Shown piece by piece: positions 13,556 through 24,924 of a DNA stretch of 64,000 bases. The number at the start of each line of letters is the position of its first letter. Position 1 is the first letter of the stretch. The notes under the pieces are model-generated. The model made no database searches. It saw only the letters and a list, made by a program, of their open reading frames with translations, and was not told where the DNA came from. Origin of the DNA: Seiridium cupressi (taxonomy: Eukaryota; Ascomycota; Sordariomycetes; Amphisphaeriales; Sporocadaceae); assembly GCA_036674765.1 (NCBI GenBank), contig JARVKI010000056.1, positions 220,430 to 284,429 of the forward strand. The letters are read 5' to 3'. The translations under genes and the position numbers were made by a program.

Positions 13556-15233
13556 CTATCCTCTAACCTTCCATTGCAATGTCTCAGAGTCTAGATTATC
13601 CCGCTTCGTTGTCTCCCAGCCGTCACGGATTATCTCTGCGCATTTTTTATTTCGGGGCGTAATGACAGCTTGGAAGGGCAGTGGCGAGGCCAGGAAACCT
13701 TGAGTGACTTGTGCAGGTTTCGGAACGACTTCGTTCCCGTTGTTATCAAGCGGTCGCTTGATTTCAAACGCCCACAGCAGCCTCGAGATGCTGAGGAAGA
13801 GACTTCGATCCGCCACGTGGATACCAGGGCAGATTCGCCGTCCGGCCCCGAAGGCAAACTGGTCACGTTGCGAGACGTCTGGGTTGACGGCAGCATCGTA
13901 GAAACTTTGTTTGTCGTCTTTGAAACGGTCGGGGTCGAATTGACGTGGATTTGGGTAGCGGGAATCGTCGGTATGGATTGTGTAGACATTGTTCACGAGC
14001 GCCGATCCCTTTGGCAGTCGGAATCCCATATAGTGATCCTCCTGTGTAAGGGCGTGAGGGATAGCACCCATGATTGTGACGGGCATCCAGCGGAGAGACT
14101 CCTTGACGCACCCACGTATGTACGGCAAGTTTGGCTCGTCTTCGGGCAGCGGCGTCCTGTCCGAGCCCACCACGCGGTCGAGTTCGGCTCTTGCGCGCTG
14201 TTGCACTTCGGGAAAAACGAGCATAGCGCAGATAAACCAAATTAGAGTATTAGCGGTCGTATCCGTTCCCGCTTCCAGGAGCGTGCCGGTGATATACGCG
14301 GCGAAGTCATCGTCGAAGCCGTGCTTGTTCTGTTCTCGAACGAGACCCACACTGAAAGAGGGGTTTGGCTTGTCCGAGGAGAGTATATCGGCTTTGGCCC
14401 TGTCCCAGTGATACCTGTAAAGGGTCTTCTCCCGCTTGTGGTTTCTTGCGGCACGCTGCTTTGTGGGGAGCATCCACGTCGGAAGCATCTGCAATATGGG
14501 AAGAAAGTCCATCAGCGCGGCTAGTCCTGTTTGCGCGAGTAGGAGAAACTCATCGAGCACCACCATGAGTTCCACCAAGTGGGGGTTCTCGTAGCTACAG
14601 GTTCGATACCCAAAGGTGGTGGTTGTCATCAGAGAATCTGAGTATCGACGAAAGTGAGTCTTGAAATCTTTCGGTTCGTTGAGGATGTCATACATCATTT
14701 GTCGGATCTCAAGCTCTTGGTAAGGGTAGAAGGCCTGCGCAGCATTGACATTTAGCTGGTCGTGCATGATCCGCCGAACCATCCTCCAAGTCTGTCCGTA
14801 TCCCATCATCAAGACTCTTAGCCCCCCACTGGCGACCCTTTGACCTATGTACATATCCAGTCTGTCGCTGCTTACAGCGCCTTTCTTGTCCATGATGTCC
14901 TTTATTGCACGGTCATTCGAGAGAACAATCATGGTTTTAGTTCCCAGTATCAGGCTGTACACAGGTCCATACTCTTGCGCCCACTTCTGGAACTGCAAAT
15001 GGACATCGTGATCAGGCATCTGCAACTAGTCAGCAAAGTCGTGGATAGGGTATTTGCTGCAAACACAATGGAACATTAAGCCTCACAAGATGAAGATTTC
15101 CTAGTATGGGTATAGTTGGAGGTCCCGGCGGAAGGCCTGCTGGCCGTTGCCCGATGCGTAAAAGCTTACGGGCAGCGATACCCAGTAAGATGAGGCCTAC
15201 AGAGGCGATGATTTGAGATGAAATGTTGGCCAT
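13556..15233 (-). CDS. Cytochrome P450 monooxygenase (CYP620-like style)
   Basis: An ER-anchored heme-thiolate monooxygenase; substrate unknown. Two exons on the minus strand, 15233-15087 and 15019-13556, with donor GTGAGG and acceptor TTGCAG, give about 536 aa, a normal fungal P450 length. The N-terminus has a membrane anchor (residues 1-25) and the proline hinge GLPPGPPTIPILGNLH. The oxygen-binding helix has AGTDTT, the K helix has KESLRW (ExxR), and the heme loop FAFGAGRRICPG carries the cysteine ligand near residue 446. The LILGTKTMIVLSNDRAIKDI and SDRLDMYIGQ blocks are typical of fungal CYP families near CYP620. All catalytic motifs are intact. A frameshifted relic resembling its 3' end lies at 24925-25175, suggesting a former second copy. 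Confidence 0.92.
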
Positions 15234-15489
15234 GTCCGGAGTCCACGGCGCGTAAACGGGTGACCCAAGCGACTTTTTCTGTAGTTTACGGACGTTCTCT
15301 CAGTCTGTTTGCGGCGATATTTTTGTGAAGGCTGAGACTAATGACATCACGTAGGGTGGTGAAGCTTGGGAAAATAATGGTGACAACTTGCCTCCAACTT
15401 GCAAGAAGAGATTCCCGTCTTACATGAGGTATGAAAATAGGAAAAGATGACCGCGCTTATGGGGGTCGGTCAGCCTGGGGTGGAAGGAT

Positions 15490-16086
15490 TGTGCTTTTAA
15501 AAATTAGTTCAAGGTATAAATCGGGCGCTAGCCTATTTACATGTACTCAACAACTGCCGCTTCCTTCGTGCTTGTATCGACGAAGCTCTGAGAATGGCTC
15601 CACCTGTGAGAGAGCTACCCGCGGACCACGATAAAATAACCGTTCGTTGTATATCGTTACGTCATACGATGCGGGGTCCAGGTCGGGGTCAATGCCCACA
15701 GCCTTCACCTTCATGAAGAGTATTTTCCAGATTCCTTTGCCTTCAAGCCAGACCGATGGCTACCATAGTACATGCCCGAACTACAACTAAACATTATGCG
15801 AACAGCCTTGGCCTTTTCTGTTGGCACGCGGGGATGTGGTGGAACAGCCATGACATACCTGCAGATAAAGCTCGTCGTGGCAAAGACACTTTTGTATTTC
15901 GACTTTGAGCGAGCCGCTGGTACAATTGGTGACACCGGAGACGGTTGTCAAGGAGACAGGAATGGAAGAGGACGGGTCAACGAGTACCAACTCCATGACG
16001 CCTTATCTGCTGTTTATAATGGACCCAGCCTTACTTTTCGCCTAAGTGGAAAGTTTGACAAGGACCTTGCGGGCGGACACTCATGA
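15490..16086 (+). pseudogene. Decayed 3' part of a second, unrelated cytochrome P450
   Basis: Translation in shifting frames recovers successive P450 landmarks in the right order. These are SSRYKSGASL near 15507, CRFLRACIDEALRMAPP (K helix, ExxR) near 15557-15610, HEEYFPDSFAFKPDRWL near 15711-15765, then LAFSVGTRGCGG with the heme cysteine and LVVAKTLLYFDFE near 15805-15910, ending EYQLHDALSAVYNGPSLTF. Several frame shifts and a stop separate the blocks, and no N-terminal half is visible. The motifs (GTRGC, AKTLLYFDFE) are of the benzoate-hydroxylase/trichodermin-type fungal P450s, not of the intact P450 beside it. Confidence 0.75.
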
Positions 16087-16089
16087 CAT

Positions 16090-16255
16090 TATAGCCGGCA
16101 GCCAGTTTTCTGTTATTTATTAGCTGTGTTGTAATTAATACAAAACTATAAGACAATTAAGTTTAACTTTATTTAGTTATAAATGATGTTATAAATAATA
16201 ATTATGTAAGAAATAAAAAGATTTCCGATTAATTTACAATATAATTCTCTAGAAG
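16090..16255. repeat. Short AT-rich stretch
   Basis: An AT-rich tract with repeated TTAATTA/ATAATAATT-type sequence sits between the P450 relic and the 3' end of the NLR gene. It could be a small RIP-affected remnant, or simply the shared 3' non-coding region of convergent transcripts. Confidence 0.4.
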
Positions 16256-16257
16256 AC

Positions 16258-19200
16258 TCAGATACTACCGGCTATAATATTTCCCGAAATGTCGCTCAAG
16301 TATCCCAACCTCCGATTGCCCGTAGCGTTCGTGAAGTACTTCTCAGCCTCGTACATCTTGGCCAACTTCTTTCGCGTGCCACGGATACTGTCCTCATTGT
16401 GGAACTCCGGATTCAGCAACTTCTGGTCAATCACGTCGCAGAAGATCGCCTCCGCCTGTTGATAATGACGTCCATACTGCTCTTTGACCTCGGACCGCTG
16501 TTCGCTCCGCTGCTGCTCCTGCGTGAACAGCTGCTGCGCCCGCTTGCGGTAGCTCAGGGCCTGATTCTCTAGTGTTGCCAGATAGATCGGGTGCGATCGT
16601 CCAAGAGATTGCGACATGATGTCAAATGCTTCCTTATACTTCTCGTCGGCTCCCACAAAGTCACCTTTCACGTCACATAAAGCGGCATGTTTCGCGATAG
16701 AAATCGCGGTGCTGGGATGCTGCTTTCCCAGCGTTTTCCTCTTGATATCGGTCGTCCACTCAAAAAGCTCCTGTGCCCTGGCGAAGGTCCCCCGCAACTG
16801 TAGTATCTGTGCCAACTCCTCTGCTGCGTCGAGCGTTACGGAGTTGTTGATGCCCAGTACGATCTTGTATGACAACAGTGCTTGCTTGTACTTGGCTTCT
16901 GCATCGTCAAGCCTACCCAAATGCTTGAGTGTTGCCCCTAGCCTGTGCACTGTGAATATCGTCCTTGTGTCCACTGGGCCAAAGTCCTCCTCCTGGTATT
17001 TATCTAAGCTTTTGTAATGTTCCGTGGCAGTTTCAAGCTCTCCAGTAGCCACAGCTTCTATGGCTTTGGCTAGTTCCACCCGGCGACTGAGCGCGCGATC
17101 CTTCAAATTGATCTCGTCGATGTTGATTTGTTCGAGCTGCTCCCTACATTTTGTTATTTTGCCCGCTTGTTGGTATAACGATATCAAATTGAGGCGTGTC
17201 TCAATTTGTTCCCGGGCTCTCATTTCTTCTGGTTTTGCCAATGCCAACTTGAAACATTTGATTGCTTCTTTCCGTAGGCCTTGTCGCATGAAAACTCCTC
17301 CGAGGACTTGCCATTCGATTGCCGACCGATTATCAGTGCGGTCGTCCCAAAGGTTGTGAATATTTTCGTTGATGCGATCTGACATGTCATAGCATGCCTT
17401 CGCATGTGGCACAATGATTCGTTCCGATAGCTGAGCCTCGAGGACGACGGGAGTATAACTGTGATGGCGGATAAACCTGGTGCAGCAGTACGATGCAGTC
17501 CATGCGCTACGTAACTCTTCCTGCTCGTTTTTAATCCAACTTCCCTTGATCCACTCTTTCGCGTTCTGATGCAGTATGTAGCTATCTCTCGCCCCACCTA
17601 TCCTCTCCGGTGGAGTCGTCGTGGAAGCATTTGGTTCAGCGACTCGAAGTATGATGCTCTGGCTTTCGAGGTCTTCCACTATTTTGGCCAGTGTCCCAGC
17701 GCCCGAAGACCCACCGTAGTTGTGACTACACCGATCAGCAATCATTTCCAGTAGTGAGTAAGGAAAAGCATTGCTTGAGAGTATCGTGCAAACTCTCAGT
17801 ACCTGAATGGTTAATGGTGGATTTGCTGGTAATGGGTTTAAAGTGCGCAGAAATCTCCGTGGGGTTGCTATTAGCTCCAGAAAATGGGAGGGTGTTTCCT
17901 GTGTGGCTTGGAGGTATCTGGCTGCACTGCATATGGCCAGTGGCTGACATCCGAGTTCTGTGACGATCTTCTTTGATATATTCTCTGAGAGCAAAGGATT
18001 TTGGACCATAGGTGTATGCCCATGGATGGGCTGAGGCGTCTCCATGAGTTTATTGAACAGCTCAATTGCTTCATCATTTGCCCATGCGTGGATCTCTATG
18101 GCCTCTCCAAATGGGCAATAGCTTCGCTCCTCCGAAATGAGCACTAGCTGGCCGTGTTTCGAAAGTGGAATAAACTCTAGCAGGTTGTAGCTAGGACGAA
18201 CATTGTCGAATACTAAAAGCCAGGTATTATTTCCCATCAAGAGCCAGTCTTTCGCACCTTTGATGGCTGACTGGACTTCCACAGGATCCAGGAGGTCTAT
18301 AGACCCCTTGTCAAGCATGGCATGTGGGCTTGGAATCCCCATGTCCCTTTCGACTTGAGCTCTAGCGTCAGCTGGATTTGGGAACTGGTTCGTGTGGTAT
18401 GTCTCGGCGTAGTAGTCGACTATGACTTTGAGGAGATGTAGGTAACCAGTAATCACCGTATGTCTACTCTCGGCATTCATCCAGAAAACTGATCTTCCCT
18501 TGTCGACGAGCTGCTCGCCATAGTCTCGCACTAGAGTTGTTTTGCCCACTCCTGGTGGACCATAAACTGTCACGATAGCAAAGTCTTTGATGCTTCGAGG
18601 TACCTCAAAATATTGCTGAATCCTCGTGATGAATTCGTGCCGGATGACAGAGTCGTATGGCTGTCTGGTAGAAGGCCCAGAAGAATACGGCAGAATGCAA
18701 AAGTTCTTTTCCACATTTGCGATCGTCTTGCCCTCTATTGCGCCATTAGCCTCAACATACCGCAGTTGTCAAAAGTCCTCTAGGCATTTCTTACTGAGGG
18801 GTTTCATGACCGGTTCATATTTGAGTAGCTTTTCTGCCGCACGGGGTTTGGATTCAGTCAACAACTCCCCGAATAACCTTTCGAACTTCACATAGTCCTG
18901 ATCTTCTTTGCCGTTGAATTTGACCAGCCCCGTGTGGTTTCTCTGAAGGCTGATATAAGTGTCGCCTAGCCTTTTGAACGGCTCGGGACCATTCACAATC
19001 TGCCAGTACCGAATAAATATTTTGCCACTAATTAGGACTAAAACACATACCAATGCTTTTCGCCCTCTGAAAGATGTTGCTTTTGTTTCGTATACTGAGA
19101 GAATCTTGAGCCCTGAGCGGATAGGTTTGTAACTGCCTAGTTCGTTCTGCAGCCAGTGGGCATCGTTTATCAGTTGTTTCTCATTACTCTTAAGCCAGCT

Positions 19201-19844
19201 GTCCGGGTCAAGGCTCAAATGAGAAACGTTTCGAATGATATCAGCAAGCGAGCTTGGCTTAATATCATCGTCCGGAGTGCCAAAGAAGGCAATGCCCCCT
19301 GTGAGGACTTCGACACGCCGGATATTCGAGTCAGGAGATTCTGTCGAGTAGATGAGCGCTCTTTTAACTATCAAACCGCCAAGGCTGTGTGCAACAAAGA
19401 CCAGTGGCCGATTTGAGGTATTGTCTCCTTCCCGAAGGGCGGCAATCTTATGAATCAAGTCATGAGCGCGGCTATACAGCACTGTACGAACGTGTGCCTG
19501 CGATTTAAATAGGTCGGGCTCATATGAATACGTCATGATACGAGCCTGTTTCCCGCAGTCTTCGGCAAGCCCAGCTTCAAGCCAGTTAGGCCGGTTGAGG
19601 GTATTGTTACCCCATGTCCACGTTTTGAATCCGCGAGCCAAGCCATGCACGGCGATGATACTGCTGTACATTAGTATATGGCCATTGAGTTAATAAATTT
19701 GGCACCTTACTCAATGGTCGGTATCTCTGATTTATAGACAATGTCCAGTCTGCTGGGTCCGGATTCAGAGATGAATTCATGCTTCAGAGCTGTCCGAACT
19801 CGCCGCAGCTTATCCACCACAAAGCTCAATCTCACCTCGGCCAT
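16258..19844 (-). CDS. NLR-like protein: alpha/beta-hydrolase - NB-ARC - TPR
   Basis: Fungal NOD-like proteins are STAND ATPases thought to sense non-self and switch on an effector domain. Joined model, minus strand: exon 1 19844-19711, exon 2 from 19663 or 19660 to 19051, exon 3 18999-18795, exon 4 18734-16258, about 1,141 aa. The hydrolase domain (residues about 45-290) has IIAVHGL and the nucleophile elbow VAHSLGG (Ser near 138), as in SesB-like lipase/PGAP1-type effectors. The NB-ARC P-loop YGPPGVGKTT is near 375-384, and a Walker-B-like WLLVFDNV follows. The C-terminal third has TPR-like helical repeats (RRVELAKAIEAVATGELE, LGATLKHLGRLDDAEAKYKQ). The 51-nt intron 19000-19050 is a multiple of three, so its retention would insert 17 residues. 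A NAGNAG acceptor (CAGCAG) precedes exon 2. The neighbouring CHAT protease and gasdermin-like gene support a cell-death role. Confidence 0.85.
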
Positions 19845-20556
19845 TGGGAGCGCGACGCAATATCCCAAGTTCTGTTCACCACTCTTTGACCTCTCATCAA
19901 TTGCGCGATCATCGGACTGTTAAAGATGTATGTTCTCGAGATCGCGCCCTGCGCCGTTCCGTTGGTCGTACTGGCAATAGGGCCTTGGCGTTTTGGTTGT
20001 TAGGTGAAAAGTGAACAGCAAGGCTTGGGAACTGTAAGAACCCCTCCTCCCAGGGATTTATGGCTGACCCGAACAAGTCCTTGGCGCTGTCACGCTCGGC
20101 AGGCCCGAGCCAATCACATCCAAATCGCACTGCCAGCGGGAATGTGATACACAAATGCGTCGTCAGGCTGTGCAATCTTCCGCCTGATCCTCGGGGCGTT
20201 CTAAGTAGCAGATCTGTTCCATTGTCATGCACTTCGAAGAATATGTCAGTTGCATTCATTCATGAGGACATTCCGAACTCCCTTTTACTCGATGTGACAC
20301 TGATGAACGCGGTATGGCCATGCCCGCCCAGAAGACATTCCAGACCATAGATTCACATGCATGCGATACTACTTCAGTGGCTTTGTGTTATGAACAGGCA
20401 CTCTGGCTAGTAATAAACTGCCAATAAGAGACAATACTTCTCTGCCCCAGCGACAGCCGATTGAGCATAGCCTGCTTTAATCTGGTCCGATAACCCTACG
20501 AAGCCCGTGTTGCCGTTATCTGCAACCGAGATTCTAGAAAAGAACTGCACTATTCA
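19845..20556. other. Intergenic region upstream of the NLR gene
   Basis: About 700 bp between the NLR start and the 3' end of the CHAT protease gene, both on the minus strand. It should contain the CHAT terminator and the NLR promoter. An open frame at 19909-20259 (minus) shows no family motif and no convincing splice to the NLR, so it is not called. Confidence 0.45.
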
Positions 20557-22610
20557 TCATGCATAATTAGTCAGACCGCTCAGATCTGGCGGAATTTGCA
20601 ACGCATCAGGCAGATCCTCCACGTCATCATACACGGAGCTACCGTGAGACCAATATTTGACATACTTCGGAGGGTCATTAGCCCATTCTTTCGGCATCCA
20701 TTCCAGCTCCCCATTACATCCTATTATGATAGCATAGTCTCTCTTGCTCATATCCAGCAGAAATTCACGCATCTTGCGAATGATGGTCTCTCGTGAGGGT
20801 CCATGCACATCAGATCCAGTGAACACCCCCTGAAACACATTGTCAAGGCCTTTAAACACGTGTACTGTTCCTCCAAGTGCATCAGGAAGCCTATGGCCCC
20901 ATGCATACCCATGAGTATGCCTTGGCAGAGTCACATGAGGCGGAGGTATTCCCTGCGTAGGCCCACGATTACTAAGTTCGATGTTGTAGAACGATACTTG
21001 TTGGACGAAGTTGGTACAAAGCCAGAGGTGGGATAAGCCTTGTATAAATCTGGTCAATTCTGGCTGCTTGTCAAATGAGTTACTAGCATACACAAGACGA
21101 TGTGTCTGCAAGTAGACCTCCAACTCCAGAGAAATGAGGTCCAGACGAGGAATGTATTCTAACTTTCCCGGTTGTTGGCTGTTCTGTTGATGCCGTCGCC
21201 GAAGAATGGGTGGAACCTGTGCTAGGACACGATTACAAGCTCGAAGAATATCAGCTAGTCTTCTCGCTTCACGGTGACGGACGCTGGGGTTGTCGCGTGC
21301 GTAGTAGACATATAGGAAGTCGTCTCGGTACTGGCGCTTACTAGGCCATCGACTTGGGTTATCCCGCAGCGCTCTCCGCCCTTGGTGTGCAGCCGCCTCG
21401 AAGGAGAATTGGCCATTGGCGGCGAGGAGTGCTCGATAGAAGGCTTCATTGTGTGCGAGCACCGAGTCGGTACCCGCGCGGCCCCAGACTGCCGAGACGC
21501 CGCGCACATTCGCGCGGATGAAATGTTGTGCCATATTATTGGCACGACCTGCACACTCATATGCTGACCAACATGCTGTCATGACCACATGCTCAATACG
21601 AAATTCTTCGATAATCTTCGCCACATCAGCCGCCTTCTCAGCGAACACGCCACTTGGGTCCTTCTCCTTGTCGCTCTCGGTAAAGATCAAGCGACTTTCA
21701 GACTTGTCGCTCGTGTTAGCACTATGCAAGGTATCCAGTTAGCTTGAGTTTATCACTACAGAATGGTAGTAGCATTGTCGAAAACATACTCAGCGCCGTG
21801 CAAGTCAAAGTGTATAATGTTAAAATGGACGTCCTGGCTAGCTCTGAAGGCCAAGTGCTCCCGCAACTTCTGCTTGGACCCTGGTCGAACTATCTCAACC
21901 ATGATCCGCGTCCTCGCACGGTTCAAGTCGTGTTGCAGTTGCATCAGGGGTCGTTGTGCTAGGTCCGGGTCGGCGTCTTTGTTCCTTCCTTGCTTTTTGA
22001 GATTCCTGGCAATAACCAGAAGGATTTTCACAGTCTCGTTCTCTTTCTTCTGGATCGCTAACAGTGGGTCGGGGTGTGGTCGGCGGACTCCTCCTTTGAA
22101 GTCGATGACTCGCGATACTGCTATGGTGTATGGATGTTGACACAACTCGTTGAGCGAATGGCCCTCGAGAAGCTCCCATTTGATCGAGTGTAAACCCCGG
22201 CCTCGTCGAATATTCTTCTTGTGCTCTTCGATGACATAGATTACGCAGCCACGAGCGTTGGCAGAGAAAATGCCGTGCTGCTCTTTGAACTGCTCAAAGG
22301 GCAGCTGAGCGAGTAGATCGGTGGCATAGACACTAACGCCATCGTTCCAGTATGGAAGATCTGGGTGTTCGCGAGCGGGGGGAGAATTAATGCGGGCCCG
22401 AGCAAGGACGTGAGCGGATTCGGTGACATAGTCGTTGAAGTCGTATCGATATGATGGTTCTACGATGACGTGACTTTGAGGACCCGGGCGGTCGTTGATT
22501 TCGAAGCGCACATTCCACGTTTTCTGATGGGGGGCGGGCCGCGCCGCCGCCGCCGCAGCAGCAGCATTGTCCGGAACTTCGTAAATAAAGATCTTGTCAA
22601 CTAGACTCAT
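20557..22610 (-). CDS. CHAT-domain (caspase-like) cysteine protease
   Basis: CHAT domains are caspase-fold peptidases related to separase. Two exons, 22610-21790 and 21721-20557, are joined across a 68-nt intron (donor GTATGT, branch GCTAAC, acceptor CATAG) to give about 661 aa. The CHAT core covers about residues 150-400. GLHSIKWELLE marks its start, IIHFDLHGA carries the catalytic His (about residue 271), and VVMTACWSAY carries the catalytic Cys (about 324). GVSAVWG and an AAHQGRRAL helix follow. The join is supported because the His-containing strand ends in exon 1 and continues as a normal CHAT strand in exon 2. The N-terminal 150 residues and the C-terminal 250 are not recognised. The gene lies beside an NLR on the same strand and head-to-head with a gasdermin-like gene, the arrangement reported for fungal gasdermin-activating proteases. 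Confidence 0.82.
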
Positions 22611-23392
22611 TGCACGCCGGCGATCTCAACCATCACGCAAGAGACATAATGCAATAGGTCAAGGAAGAACACAAAACGGCCTGATGGTCATGCAGACAGC
22701 ATTTAGAGTGGGCGCGAAACTGAGCAGTAGGATGGCCGCCCGGTGACGTGACAAGGCTGGGTACGGGAGGTTGCACGACTGCAGCCGCTTCTATAATAGG
22801 TCACAAGCGCCGCCAAATCCCTGCCAATTACACCTACGATGCGCACCCAGCCCCAGAGCCTGCCGCAACTTGCAGTGAAGGGGGCTGGGCTTGGGTGCTT
22901 CCTGCATTTCGGTGTGAAATGTATTGGTTCCATTTTCATGCTGTCTCGGCGGGCGGAGACATCGAGTCATCTTGTGTACATACAATGTAGTCACTACATT
23001 GCTCAGCCGCCCAGAACGCCCATTCAGTCAGCCACCGCAATCACAGAGAAACTTTCAGCAGTGGTACGCGTGCCCCCCGCAGAGCCGTTGGGGCAAACTG
23101 CCAGCTTGGGGGCTCTGATTGTGATACATGAGTTTTAGAGGGGGAAGAGGGTGCTATGGTTGACATGCGTCAGTGTGCCTTGGCGGAGGCCTCGAGTGAC
23201 AAGATCACCGAGCCTTGCGCGCAGAGAAGCACGGAATAAGGCATGCATTTATACCTAATGTGTTGCGCATTGTGGAGTTTGCGTTGGGATTTGATTCTGA
23301 TCCACCATTAGCTTTTGCGGCCATCAAGATTTTCCCTATTATAGTTCCGTCACTAGTTTAAGCTACTTCGACCTGACACTGAAGCTTCCTTC
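22611..23392. promoter_or_regulatory. Shared promoter region of the protease and gasdermin-like genes
   Basis: A 782-bp intergenic region between two divergent start codons (CHAT on minus, gasdermin-like on plus). It lacks a plausible gene and must hold both promoters, which would allow coordinated expression. I see no confident TATA box or known operator. Confidence 0.5.
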
Positions 23393-24346
23393 ATGGCCAC
23401 GACAAGAAGCACAAGAACCCGGCTGGAAAGCACACCTCGCAGCCCCATCTTTCTAACACATCCACCGATCCTCGCGAATGAATATCGCGACAAGCTCATT
23501 GGGGCGTGCATCGCCGACCCATATGACCCAACGAAAGATTATACGTCCATCGATGAGCCTTACCCCATAGAACTACGCCCGAAAATTGATCCAAAGCCAG
23601 TAGACATCGACAACTATTACGACGTCCTGAACACCAGCTCCAACAAACATGTCAAGGCTACATTCGAGAGGATCATCACTGCCTTCTTTGAGCGCAACAA
23701 TGAGACCACCGAAGCTCGTGAAGCTGCCAGCGCGAAGTGGTGGAAGATGGAAACACCGCAGGAAAACTTTAGGACACTCATGAGCGACAAGGGTTATTAT
23801 GAGTCCGTGTTTGCGCTTCTGGACCGAAATTCTGGCGGCCCTGTCTATCTGGTCACCAATATTTTAGTCCTCTCGGCGCCCAAGATCGACAAAGCGAAGG
23901 CATCGTCACGAAGAGACGGGGCCTCGGCTGCTGTACCAGATCCTCAGACCCATGGCACAACCAACATCGTGGATGTCGGCGGCGAAGTTGGCCGATCGAC
24001 TGAAGGCTCAACTGGAGGTCAATTCCGGCACGAGATGATCGTCGGCCTCGGCGTCTACGAGGTCTATCTCGCCAAGCCGCCGGCGACCAGTCGGCTGAGG
24101 GGCATCTTCAGACGGAAGAACCTCGACCCTACCATCTTACCGGTGCCCGTCAACGAACAGGTGCTACGTCATCTCCGGATGGGACGTTATCAAGCCCAGC
24201 CCTACGATGGCGCCAAGTTCATGAGCCACAGCGCCGAGGAGAAGGGAGATCAACCACAGGGCAGCGGCAATGCTCTTGGTTTCGCTCTGTACTTCCCGGA
24301 AGAGTCAGCTGACGAAGCCGCATCCGTCTCTCGACCGAGAAGTTAA
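23393..24346 (+). CDS. Probable gasdermin-like (RCD-1/HET-Q1 type) pore-forming protein
   Basis: A single-exon gene for 317 aa, without signal peptide or membrane helix. The layout fits fungal gasdermins: an N-terminal segment with LIGACIADPYDP and DYTSIDEPYPIEL, a helical region (residues about 80-130), then YYESVFALLDRN followed by VYLVTNILVLSAPKID. A glycine-rich spacer with few large hydrophobics leads to a final strand block MIVGLGVYEVYLAKP, and about 75 C-terminal residues remain. Fungal gasdermins usually run 250-300 aa and are kept inactive by a short C-terminal part removed by a protease, often encoded next door. Here the neighbour is a divergently transcribed CHAT protease. The call rests on the remembered family pattern and on context, not on a database match. 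If wrong, it is an uncharacterised cytosolic protein. Confidence 0.58.
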   Translation: MATTRSTRTRLESTPRSPIFLTHPPILANEYRDKLIGACIADPYDPTKDYTSIDEPYPIELRPKIDPKPVDIDNYYDVLNTSSNKHVKATFERIITAFFERNNETTEAREAASAKWWKMETPQENFRTLMSDKGYYESVFALLDRNSGGPVYLVTNILVLSAPKIDKAKASSRRDGASAAVPDPQTHGTTNIVDVGGEVGRSTEGSTGGQFRHEMIVGLGVYEVYLAKPPATSRLRGIFRRKNLDPTILPVPVNEQVLRHLRMGRYQAQPYDGAKFMSHSAEEKGDQPQGSGNALGFALYFPEESADEAASVSRPRS

Positions 24347-24924
24347 CACTTTTAAAGATTGTCATGAGCTTGGAATTGATGACTGAGTCCAGTTTTTACT
24401 TTTTCGAGCATGTTGGTTTCAAGTCAGCAACGAAACAAACCAATCTGGGTGGCTCATCAAAATAAATTGACTAGATGAAGTCGCTTTAAACTACGTTGAG
24501 CAGCAAGCTATGTTTCCAGTTTCGCGCACTTTGGGTAACGCCACTTGTTGAGATGGCCAGAGCGAGGCAACAGAAATATCAACATGTGCTTGAGTACTGT
24601 CAAAATGCTACCACTTGCCGGCAGGCTACGGACAACCCCTCAAATGGTTGGTAATGAGGCACATGGTCTATTGATGGTTGGTGCTGTGCTAGATAGTGCC
24701 TGTACCGGCATGATTTCACGATTACATAACCAGGGGAACACTGTATCATTATATTATCCGTCATATACTTAGTGCGGACTTCAGGGATTGTATAGTATAG
24801 GCTATTATTTGTATAATTACAGTAGTTTTTTACAGATAACATATCACAACTGAAGGCCCGTTAACCAACTGGCTGTATATTTGGATATCCGACTTGTGAA
24901 AACTCAGTGCAAACCTTTTTAAAA
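24347..24924. other. Intergenic region, nothing recognised
   Basis: About 580 bp after the gasdermin-like gene. It is moderately AT-rich in its second half and has no supported gene. It should include that gene's 3' end. Confidence 0.4.

Noticed and set aside
19909..20259. 116-codon open frame on the minus strand upstream of the NLR
   Set aside because: No family motif. The NLR's own first exon (19711-19844) fits better and leaves no need for this frame.
20557..22610. Two separate genes in place of one CHAT gene
   Set aside because: The catalytic His and Cys fall on either side of a clean 68-nt intron with a GCTAAC branch point; joining restores the CHAT fold order.
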